From: Clostridia bacterium
Lineage (GTDB): Bacteria > Bacillota > Clostridia > Oscillospirales > Acutalibacteraceae
NCBI GenBank assembly: GCA_017382915.1
Contig: JAFNZJ010000138.1
Span: 1-12,160 of the forward strand
Length of the DNA: 12,160 nucleotides
Reading direction: 5' to 3'
Numbering within the stretch: the stretch's first letter is position 1; each line of letters opens with the position of its first letter. Below are positions 5,853-12,160 of the stretch, in pieces. Under the pieces are notes generated by a model, which searched no databases, was not told where the DNA came from, and worked only from the letters and a program-made list of their open reading frames with translations. Position numbers and translations under genes: made by a program.

Positions 5853-7517
5853 CTATTTCATAATGGCGCCGAAGTTTGCGCCGCTAACCTGCTTTGCATA
5901 CCTTGAAAGCCAACCTGTTTTAATGTTCGGCTCGGGCAGAACAAGCTTTTCTTTTCTTTGTTTTAACTCATCATCCGACACAAGAAGGGTGATTTTAGCA
6001 TTTGGAATATCAATTTCAATTTGGTCACCCTCATAAACCAGACCAATAGGACCGCCATCTGCCGCTTCGGGGCAAACGTGACCTATTGATGCGCCACGGC
6101 TGGCGCCCGAAAAACGACCGTCGGTAATAAGGGCTACCGTTTTGTCAAGCTTCATACCCGCCAAAGCGCTGGTGGGGTTAAGCATTTCACGCATACCGGG
6201 ACCACCCTTTGGACCCTCATAGCGGATAACAACGACATCGCCATCCACTATTTTACCATCATAAATTGCAGCAATGGCTTCATCCTCACTGTTAAACACC
6301 CTTGCCCTACCTGTATGAGTAAGCATTTCTTCGGCAACGGCACTGCGCTTAACAACGCAGCCATCGGGTGCAAGGTTGCCCCAAAGAATTTGAAGTCCGC
6401 CCGTTTGACTGTAAGGATTTTGTAGTGAACGAATTGAATTTTCATCAAGTATTTTGGCGCCTGCGGCATTTTCGGCAATTGTTTTACCTGTAACAGAAAT
6501 TGCACTGCCGTCAATGTAGCCGCCCTTTAAAAGCTCGGCCTGAACAGCTCTAATACCGCCTGCGGCATCTAAATCTTGAATATGGGTATGACCTGCGGGG
6601 GCAAGGTGGCAAAGATTTGGCACCTTGGCGCTTATCTCATTAAAGGTTTTAAGCTCCACGGGGGAACCCGCCTCATTAGCAATGGCAAGTAAATGCAAAA
6701 CACTGTTTGAACTGCAACCAAGTGCCATATCACAGGCGATAGCGTTTTTAAGCGATTTGCTGTTTATAATCTGGCGTGCGGTAATACCCTTTTCCACCAT
6801 ATCCATAATGGCGGCGCCTGCACGCTTTGCAAGCATAATTCTGCGACCGCTAACGGCAGGGATAGTACCATTACCGGGCAGGGCAATACCAATGGCTTCA
6901 GACAGGCAGTTCATACTGTTTGCGGTGTACATACCTGCACAGCTGCCACAACCGGGGCAAACGCTTTGCTCACAGGCTTCAAGCTCACAGTCGCTCATCA
7001 TACCTGCTTTATTTGCGCCAACCGCCTCAAACATTTTTGAAAGGCTAACTTCCTCACCACCCCATTTACCTGCAAGCATTGGACCGCCACTGCAAACAAC
7101 GGCAGGAATATCCATTCTAACGGCTGCCATTATCATACCAGGGACAATTTTATCGCAGTTGGGAATAAGCACCAAGCCGTCAAGCTGGTGTGCCATGGTC
7201 ATTGTTTCAACACTGTCGGCAATAAGCTCACGGCTGGCCAAGGAATATTTCATACCAATGTGACCCATTGCTATACCGTCACAAACACCGATTGCGGGGA
7301 ACTGAATTGGTGTACCACCCGCACTGCGGATACCTGCTTTAACTGCCTCTGCAACTTTATCAAGATGTATATGGCCAGGTACAATTTCACTGTGCGCCGA
7401 AACTACACCGATAAGCGGTTTTTCCAGCTCCTCCTTAGTGTAGCCCATTGCGTAAAAAAGGCTTCTGTTAGGGGCGCGCTCGGCACCTCTTGTTACATTA
7501 TCGCTTCTTCTGTTCAT
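5853..7517 (-). CDS. ilvD: Dihydroxy-acid dehydratase
   Basis: Dehydrates 2,3-dihydroxy-isovalerate and 2,3-dihydroxy-3-methylvalerate to the 2-oxo acid precursors of valine and isoleucine; an iron-sulfur cluster enzyme of the cytosol. At 554 residues it is full length. Cluster cysteines are probably C79 (GVCDGIAMGH), C121 (PNCDKIVPG) and C193 (GCGSCAGMYTANSMNC region). DGRFSGASRG in the C-terminal part is also a family signature. A GTG at 7526 in the same frame would add three residues, but it is part of the AAAGGTG ribosome binding site (7530-7524). ATG at 7517, six bases further, fits both spacing and the MNRRSDNVTRG start. It follows ilvC after 89 bases that contain a terminator-like hairpin, and it is tightly followed by mtaB. 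Confidence 0.97.
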   Translation of the reverse strand: MNRRSDNVTRGAERAPNRSLFYAMGYTKEELEKPLIGVVSAHSEIVPGHIHLDKVAEAVKAGIRSAGGTPIQFPAIGVCDGIAMGHIGMKYSLASRELIADSVETMTMAHQLDGLVLIPNCDKIVPGMIMAAVRMDIPAVVCSGGPMLAGKWGGEEVSLSKMFEAVGANKAGMMSDCELEACEQSVCPGCGSCAGMYTANSMNCLSEAIGIALPGNGTIPAVSGRRIMLAKRAGAAIMDMVEKGITARQIINSKSLKNAIACDMALGCSSNSVLHLLAIANEAGSPVELKTFNEISAKVPNLCHLAPAGHTHIQDLDAAGGIRAVQAELLKGGYIDGSAISVTGKTIAENAAGAKILDENSIRSLQNPYSQTGGLQILWGNLAPDGCVVKRSAVAEEMLTHTGRARVFNSEDEAIAAIYDGKIVDGDVVVIRYEGPKGGPGMREMLNPTSALAGMKLDKTVALITDGRFSGASRGASIGHVCPEAADGGPIGLVYEGDQIEIDIPNAKITLLVSDDELKQRKEKLVLPEPNIKTGWLSRYAKQVSGANFGAIMK

Positions 7518-7551
7518 AATTTTCACCTTTAAATATAATCAAACAATAATT

Positions 7552-7590
7552 AAACAAAACAGGGCTGTTTCGTTATAATGAGACAGCCCT
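7552..7590 (-). terminator. Terminator-like hairpin between ilvC and ilvD
   Basis: AGGGCTGTTTC (7561-7571) pairs with GAGACAGCCCT (7580-7590): 11 pairs including one G-U, 8-base loop. In the direction of the operon (minus strand) it is followed by GTTTTGTTT, a moderately good U tract, 16 bases after the ilvC stop. It probably ends or attenuates part of the ilvA-ilvC transcript and lowers ilvD-mtaB-hydrolase expression. It could also just protect the 3' end of the upstream mRNA. No clear promoter for ilvD lies in the 43 bases after it. Confidence 0.65.
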
Positions 7591-7606
7591 TTAACTTAAA
7601 ATTAAA

Positions 7607-8602
7607 TTATTTTTTGAGCCAGCTCATCATTTTGCGAAGACCTGCGCCAACCTTTTCAAGAAGGTGCTCACTTTCTAAACGGCGGGTAGCTAAGAACTTA
7701 GCCTTTCTGCCTGATGAGAATTCCTGCATAAATTCACTGGCAAAGGTACCGTCTTGAATCTCAGAAAGAACCTTTTTCATTTCCTTACGGGTTTCATCGG
7801 TGATAAGGCGTTTACCTGTTCTGTAATCACCGTATTCTGCGGTATTTGAAATTGAGTAACGCATCATTGCAAAGCCGCCCGAGTTGATAAGGTCAACGAT
7901 AAGCTTCATTTCGTGGATACACTCAAAATATGCCATTTCAGGCTCATAACCAGCCTCAACAAGGGTGTCAAAACCAGCCTTCATAAGCTCGGTAACGCCA
8001 CCGCAAAGAACTGCCTGCTCACCGAAAAGGTCGGTTTCGGTTTCTTCACGGAATGAGGTTTCAAGTATACCTGCGCGGCCTGCACCGATACCGCAAGCAT
8101 AAGCCAAAGCATACTCCTTAGCCTTACCTGATGCATCTTGATAAACGGCAATAAGGCTGGGAACGCCCTTGCCCTCTAAATACTGGCTACGAACGGTGTG
8201 ACCGGGGCCCTTGGGGGCAACCATAATAACATCAATTTCAGGGTCGGGAGTAATAAAGTTAAAGTGAATGTTAAAGCCATGTGCAAACATTAAAACATTG
8301 CCGGGCTTCATATTGGGGGCAACCTGAGTGTTGTAAATATCGGCAGCAACCTCATCGGGTACAAGCATCATTACAACATCTGCTGCTTTAGCGGCATCTG
8401 CCACTTCCATAACTTCAAGACCTGCGGCTCTTGCCTTTTCGGCACTTGCGCTGGTGCTGCGAAGACCTACAATAACCTTAACACCGCTTTCGTGAAGGTT
8501 TTGTGCGTGGGCGTGGCCCTGTGAACCAAAGCCCATAATGGCAACGGTTTTGCCTGCTAACATATCAAGGTTACAATCTGTGTCATAATACTTTTGAATC
8601 AT
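7607..8602 (-). CDS. ilvC: Ketol-acid reductoisomerase (class I)
   Basis: Isomerises and reduces 2-acetolactate and 2-aceto-2-hydroxybutanoate, the second common step to valine and isoleucine. At 331 residues it is the short class I form. The Rossmann motif GFGSQGHAHAQ is at 24-34, and the cofactor loop GLRSTSASAEKA follows at 46-57. Catalytic residues are visible as H108 (AHGFNIHF), K131 (APKGPGHTVR), D191 and E195 (ETDLFGEQ), E227 and E231 (FECIHEMK) and S252. R48 with serines S51/S53 in the loop suggests NADPH; this is an inference. AAGGAGAG lies eight bases before the ATG. It is 53 bases after ilvN and is followed by a terminator-like hairpin. Confidence 0.97.
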   Translation of the reverse strand: MIQKYYDTDCNLDMLAGKTVAIMGFGSQGHAHAQNLHESGVKVIVGLRSTSASAEKARAAGLEVMEVADAAKAADVVMMLVPDEVAADIYNTQVAPNMKPGNVLMFAHGFNIHFNFITPDPEIDVIMVAPKGPGHTVRSQYLEGKGVPSLIAVYQDASGKAKEYALAYACGIGAGRAGILETSFREETETDLFGEQAVLCGGVTELMKAGFDTLVEAGYEPEMAYFECIHEMKLIVDLINSGGFAMMRYSISNTAEYGDYRTGKRLITDETRKEMKKVLSEIQDGTFASEFMQEFSSGRKAKFLATRRLESEHLLEKVGAGLRKMMSWLKK

Positions 8603-8655
8603 TTTTAAAACTCTCCTTAATGATATTATTTTTATTTATAAAGGTTTTGCCCTTT

Positions 8656-9156
8656 TTATACACCTAATAAATAGGTTACCTCACCGCGCTCCATTGCGGT
8701 AACACCTGTGCGACACATTTCAACAATTTCAAACTCGTCAAGGTTGTTTAAAAAGTCGTCAACCTTTTCGGGCTCACCCGTAAGCTCTAAAACTATGCAG
8801 CCGACCGAAACATCAATTATTTCGGCCTTATAGGCACGGGCTAGGTCATTTATCTTGCCCCTGACCTCACTATTTGAGCGAAGCTTTATAAGCAGTAGCT
8901 CACGCAGAAGGCTGGTGCGAAGATTAAGCGGGAATAAGGCTTTGGTTTCAATAAGCTTTTCGGTCTGCTTTCTTACCTGTCTGAATGAAGCCTCATCACC
9001 GGTGGTGACAATGGTAATGCGTGAAATTTCGGGGTTATCGGTGGTTGAAACGGTAAGGCTGTCAATATTAAAGCCTCTTTGACAAAAAAGTGATGATATT
9101 CTTGCCAGTACACCTTCGTGGTTGGCAACAAGAACACTTAAATAATGCTTTTCCAT
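8656..9156 (-). CDS. ilvN: Acetolactate synthase small (regulatory) subunit
   Basis: A 166-residue regulatory subunit of acetohydroxyacid synthase. The N-terminal ACT domain (about 3-78) reads LSVLVANHEGVLARISSLF, then GFNIDSLTV; this is where valine binds in relatives. The C-terminal small-subunit domain (about 84-160) contains RELLLIKL and the usual end VTAMERGE. In known enzymes it activates IlvB and confers valine feedback inhibition. Length fits the IlvH/IlvN group of full-size subunits (about 160 residues). It begins 13 bases after ilvB, with a GGGGGTAGG ribosome binding site before the ATG. Confidence 0.96.
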   Translation of the reverse strand: MEKHYLSVLVANHEGVLARISSLFCQRGFNIDSLTVSTTDNPEISRITIVTTGDEASFRQVRKQTEKLIETKALFPLNLRTSLLRELLLIKLRSNSEVRGKINDLARAYKAEIIDVSVGCIVLELTGEPEKVDDFLNNLDEFEIVEMCRTGVTAMERGEVTYLLGV

Positions 9157-9169
9157 TTTACCTACCCCC

Positions 9170-10828
9170 TTAATTTATTATCATATCATCAACCGTGCCG
9201 CCTGCGGGAATCATAGGTAAAACGGCCTCTTCACGGTCAATAACACATTCTATCCAAACGGGGCCTTTAAGCTCAAGCGCTTTAGTAAAGGCTGCCTTAA
9301 ACTCATCAAGATTTGTGCACCTAAACCCGGTTGCACCAAAGCCTGCGGCTACGGCAGAATAGTTGGTTTTGCGTTCAGGCTCACTTGACGAATAGCGCTT
9401 GCCATAAAAGGTTTTTTGCCACTGCCTTACCATACCTAAAACAGAGTTGTTCATAATAACGGTAATAACAGGCAGATTATAGCTTACTGCGGTGCAAGCT
9501 TCATTCATATTCATATGAAATGAGCCATCACCCGTAATGTGAACAATTGGGCGGTTGCCACCATCGGCAACGGCGGCGCCTATTGCGGCACCATAGCCAT
9601 AGCCCATTGTACCAAGTCCGCCGCTGGTTAAAAAGCTGCGGGTTTTAACATGGCGAATATACTGTGCTGCCCACATTTGATGCTGACCAACATCGGTAAT
9701 ATAAACGGTATCTTCACCCGCTATATCACATATAGCGCCCATTACCTGATGTGGTTTTAAGACGGTTGCATCATCCTTGGGGGTGTAATCCTTTGCCTTC
9801 CAAAGTGCAATCTGCTCTAACCAATCGGTGTGGTCGGCCTTATCCACCATAGGAATAAGTGCTGTAAGCACCTTTTTAACATCGCCGATAATTGATGTAT
9901 CAACCGCAACATTTTTATTAACCTCACTAGGGTCAATATCAATGTGGACTATTCTTGCCCTGCGGGCAAACTTATTTGCGTTAAGGGCAACACGGTCACT
10001 AAAGCGGGTACCTATTGCCAAAACCAAATCGGCATTATCTACCGCAAGGTTTGCGGTGCGGCTACCGTGCATACCAACCAGACCCATACTAAGCGGGTCG
10101 TTATAACCCAGCACGCCTGCCGCCATCATGGTATATGTAGCAGGGATGTTTGCCTTATGTAAAAGCTCATAAAGCTCATCCTCGGCGCCCGATATACGAA
10201 CACCACCGCCAAAATAAACAACAGGGAATTTTGATGCGTTTATAAGGTCGGCCACCTTTTCAAGGTGCTTAAGTCGCCTGTCGTCCTCAACTATTTCGGG
10301 TGTTTTATTTTCAAAGCTGGTTTTATTTATGGTAACATCCTTAGGAATATCCACCAAAACGGGACCCGGACGACCCTCATTAGCAATTAAAAAGGCCTGA
10401 CGCAGGGTGTCTGCCAGCTCCTCCACCGAGCGGACTGTAAAGTTATGCTTGGTAATTGGCATTGTAATACCTGCTATATAAACCTCTTGAAAGCTGTCCC
10501 TGCCTATAAGTGATGTAGGCACGTTACCTGTAATGGCAACCAACGGTACGCTATCCATATAGGCGGTGGCAATACCTGTAACAAGGTTGGTGGCACCGGG
10601 GCCACTGGTTGAAATAACAACACCTGTTTTTCCTGTAAGTCTGGCATAACCGTCTGCCGCGTGGGCTGCGCCCTGCTCATGAGCAGACATATAATGCTTT
10701 ATTTTATCACTATAAGCGTATAAAGCGTCATAAATATTAAGTACCGAGCCACCGGGGTAACCAAAAACGGTATCAACGCCCTGCTCAATTAAAACCTCGG
10801 CAATAATTTCTGCGCCGGTAAGTAACAT
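9170..10828 (-). CDS. ilvB: Acetolactate synthase large (catalytic) subunit
   Basis: Condenses two pyruvates to acetolactate, or pyruvate with 2-oxobutanoate to acetohydroxybutanoate, using thiamine diphosphate, FAD and magnesium. At 552 residues it is full length. Visible marks are GYPGGSVLNIYDAL, the catalytic Glu51 in HEQGAAHAADGYAR, TSGPGATN, FQEVYIAGITMPITKHN, and the thiamine motif GDGS at 433-436 closing with NN at 460-461. The C-terminal end EAVLPMIPAGG is typical of anabolic enzymes. The FAD-linked central domain and the adjacent small-subunit gene argue for biosynthetic ilvB rather than catabolic alsS. Start ATG has AAGGAG nine bases upstream. It lies 30 bases after ridA and 13 before ilvN. 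Confidence 0.97.
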   Translation of the reverse strand: MLLTGAEIIAEVLIEQGVDTVFGYPGGSVLNIYDALYAYSDKIKHYMSAHEQGAAHAADGYARLTGKTGVVISTSGPGATNLVTGIATAYMDSVPLVAITGNVPTSLIGRDSFQEVYIAGITMPITKHNFTVRSVEELADTLRQAFLIANEGRPGPVLVDIPKDVTINKTSFENKTPEIVEDDRRLKHLEKVADLINASKFPVVYFGGGVRISGAEDELYELLHKANIPATYTMMAAGVLGYNDPLSMGLVGMHGSRTANLAVDNADLVLAIGTRFSDRVALNANKFARRARIVHIDIDPSEVNKNVAVDTSIIGDVKKVLTALIPMVDKADHTDWLEQIALWKAKDYTPKDDATVLKPHQVMGAICDIAGEDTVYITDVGQHQMWAAQYIRHVKTRSFLTSGGLGTMGYGYGAAIGAAVADGGNRPIVHITGDGSFHMNMNEACTAVSYNLPVITVIMNNSVLGMVRQWQKTFYGKRYSSSEPERKTNYSAVAAGFGATGFRCTNLDEFKAAFTKALELKGPVWIECVIDREEAVLPMIPAGGTVDDMIIN

Positions 10829-10858
10829 AATTGCTTTCTCCTTAAATTATTTTAATAA

Positions 10859-11239
10859 TTATTCGGCCAGTGCTATAACCTCAACCTCAACCAAAACATT
10901 TTTTGGTAACTGCTTTGCGGCAACACAACTGCGTGCAGGCTTTGATGTGAAATATTTGCCGTAAATATCATTAAAGGTGGCAAAGTCGTTCATATCGGCT
11001 AAAAAGCAGGTGGTCTTAACGGCCTTTTCAAGGCTGCTGCCTGCCGCCTTAAGCACTGCTGAAAGGTTTTTCATAACCTGTTCGGTTTGACCTGCAATAT
11101 CGGTTGCCTCCACACTTCCGCTTTCAGGCACCAATGCAATTTGACCCGATGTAAAAACAAAATCGCCAACACGCACTGCCTGTGAATATGGACCGATTGC
11201 CTCGGGTGCATCATTTGTATGTATTTTTGAAATGTTCAT
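10859..11239 (-). CDS. ridA: RidA family enamine/imine deaminase
   Basis: A 126-residue protein of the RidA (YjgF/YER057c) family, normally a cytosolic trimer. It hydrolyses the 2-aminoacrylate and 2-aminocrotonate that PLP enzymes such as threonine dehydratase release, so they do not damage other PLP enzymes. Visible marks are AIGPYSQAV (Tyr18), FTSGQIAL, the substrate carboxylate-binding Arg103 in PARSCVA, and Glu118/Glu120 in VEVEVIA. These match true RidA rather than Rid2-7 paralogues. Its place between ilvA and ilvB, 12 bases after the ilvA stop with its own AGGAG site, matches this function directly: it deals with the intermediate made by the gene just before it. Confidence 0.94.
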   Translation of the reverse strand: MNISKIHTNDAPEAIGPYSQAVRVGDFVFTSGQIALVPESGSVEATDIAGQTEQVMKNLSAVLKAAGSSLEKAVKTTCFLADMNDFATFNDIYGKYFTSKPARSCVAAKQLPKNVLVEVEVIALAE

Positions 11240-11251
11240 AATATATTTCTC

Positions 11252-12160
11252 CTAAACCAATTTAAAGCCGTTTGATGTAAGCTTTTCTCTTATCTCATCA
11301 ATATGCTCAAAGTTACGGGTTTCAATAACAATTCTAAGATAGCAGCCGTTAATGTCGGTTGTTTCACTTGCGCGCTCATGGTGAACCGAAATAACATTAC
11401 CGCCACAGTCGGCGATGATGCCCGAAACCTCATGAAGCTGACCGGGACGGTCAGAAAGTTCAACACAAAGCTGATATGTACGACCCGTGTTAAGCAGACC
11501 GCGTTCAATAACGCGGGATAAAATGGTAACATCAATATTACCGCCCGACACAACGCAAACAACATTTTTACCCTTAAGCGGAAGCTTATTTGCCAAAACT
11601 GCCGCTACCGAAACGGCACCTGCACCCTCGGCGATGGTTTTTTGCTGCTCCATCATAGTAAGGATAGCGGTGGAAATTTCATCCTCATTAACGGTTACAA
11701 TTTCATCAACATATTCGCTACAGTAATGGAAGGTGTTTTCACCGGGGGCCTTAACGGCAATACCGTCAGCAAAGGTGGATACTGCGCTTAATGTTTGGGG
11801 CTTGCCATCCTTAACCGATTTGAACATTGAAGCCGCGCCTTCGGCCTGAACGCCGTAGACCTTAACATTTGGGCGAAGTGCCTTTATGGCAAAAGCAACA
11901 CCCGAAATAAGTCCGCCGCCGCCAATCGGTACTACAACGGCATCAACATTTTCAAGCTCTTCTAATATTTCAAGTCCTATGGTACCCTGACCTGCTATAA
12001 CATCCTCATCATCAAAGGGGTGAATGAAGGTATAGCCATGCTCCTCTTTAAGCTCCAACGCTTTTTTATAGGCATCATCATATACGCCCTTAACCAGGCA
12101 TACCTCTGCGCCGTAGCCCTTGGTTGCCTCCACCTTTGAGATAGGTGCGCCACTGGGCAG
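11252..12160 (-). CDS. ilvA: Threonine ammonia-lyase, 5' end cut by the window edge
   Basis: Converts threonine to 2-oxobutanoate and ammonia, the entry step to isoleucine. The 302 visible residues are the C-terminal three quarters. The frame is open to the right edge and starts there with LPSGAPISKVEATKGYGAEV, so the first GTG at 12133 is an internal Val, not a start; the PLP lysine lies outside the window. Inside are FIHPFDDEDVIAGQGT, the PLP-phosphate loop PIGGGGLISG, and VSGGN near the end of the catalytic domain. A single ACT domain follows in the last 75 or so residues (YQLCVELSDRPGQLHEV). One ACT-type domain gives the roughly 400-residue form found in Firmicutes, shorter than the two-domain E. 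coli IlvA. The operon context supports a biosynthetic role; its allosteric effector is not certain. Confidence 0.95.
   Translation of the reverse strand: MPSGAPISKVEATKGYGAEVCLVKGVYDDAYKKALELKEEHGYTFIHPFDDEDVIAGQGTIGLEILEELENVDAVVVPIGGGGLISGVAFAIKALRPNVKVYGVQAEGAASMFKSVKDGKPQTLSAVSTFADGIAVKAPGENTFHYCSEYVDEIVTVNEDEISTAILTMMEQQKTIAEGAGAVSVAAVLANKLPLKGKNVVCVVSGGNIDVTILSRVIERGLLNTGRTYQLCVELSDRPGQLHEVSGIIADCGGNVISVHHERASETTDINGCYLRIVIETRNFEHIDEIREKLTSNGFKLV

Noticed and set aside
6625..7263. 212-codon plus-strand open frame within ilvD
   Set aside because: It is antisense to a complete, conserved ilvD, has no ribosome binding site and resembles no protein; a shadow frame.
7518..7526. GTG at 7526 as the ilvD start
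   Set aside because: The GTG is part of the AAAGGTG ribosome binding site of the ATG at 7517, and no other binding site lies before it.
12131..12133. GTG at 12133 as the start of ilvA
   Set aside because: The frame continues upstream with PSGAPISKVEA, a conserved internal part of threonine dehydratases, so the gene is cut by the window, not truncated in the genome.

Overview
This window looks like a chromosomal segment of a member of the Clostridia (Bacillota), perhaps one of the uncultured gut Oscillospirales. The evidence is strong AGGAG-type ribosome binding sites, AT-rich intergenic DNA with consensus TTGACA/TATAAT-like promoters, factor-independent terminators, and Firmicutes-typical families (DegV, DUF1836, the MtaB type of tRNA methylthiotransferase). 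The placement below class level is an inference. I see no phage, plasmid, insertion sequence, tRNA or rRNA gene.

Left part (1-2219, minus strand): a short operon in the order DUF1836 protein, membrane-anchored metallophosphoesterase, lipoprotein. The lipoprotein gene runs off the left edge. The operon starts from a clear promoter (TTGACA at 2302-2297, TATATT at 2279-2274) with a 9-bp inverted repeat over the expected transcription start. Back to back with it is a plus-strand promoter (TTGACA at 2345-2350, TATACT at 2368-2373) for a DegV-family fatty-acid-binding protein gene (2407-3276). That promoter carries a perfect CTAGTTT-N3-AAACTAG palindrome on its -10 and start region.

Between degV and the next convergent gene lie 359 bases without a gene (3277-3635). 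They hold the most unusual structure in the window: a chain of about eight short hairpins of different sequence, separated by nearly constant linkers. Four linkers are AGTTATATT-like and four are ATATCAC. The chain is followed by two facing terminators, one per strand.

Right part (3636-12160, minus strand): a branched-chain amino acid biosynthesis cluster in the order ilvA (5' end off the right edge), ridA, ilvB, ilvN, ilvC, a hairpin, ilvD, mtaB, membrane-anchored alpha/beta hydrolase. IlvA makes 2-oxobutanoate from threonine. RidA removes the reactive enamine/imine that IlvA releases. IlvBN, IlvC and IlvD then carry pyruvate and 2-oxobutanoate to the 2-oxo acids of valine and isoleucine. 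The final transaminase and the leucine genes are not in the window. mtaB and the hydrolase gene start 1 and 2 bases after the preceding stop codons, so they are probably translationally coupled to ilvD although they are not part of the pathway. Any T-box or other leader controlling the operon would lie beyond the right edge.

Most of the window is ordinary, well-conserved metabolism. The parts worth a second look are the hairpin/linker array, the degV operator, and the hairpin that splits ilvABNC from ilvD.
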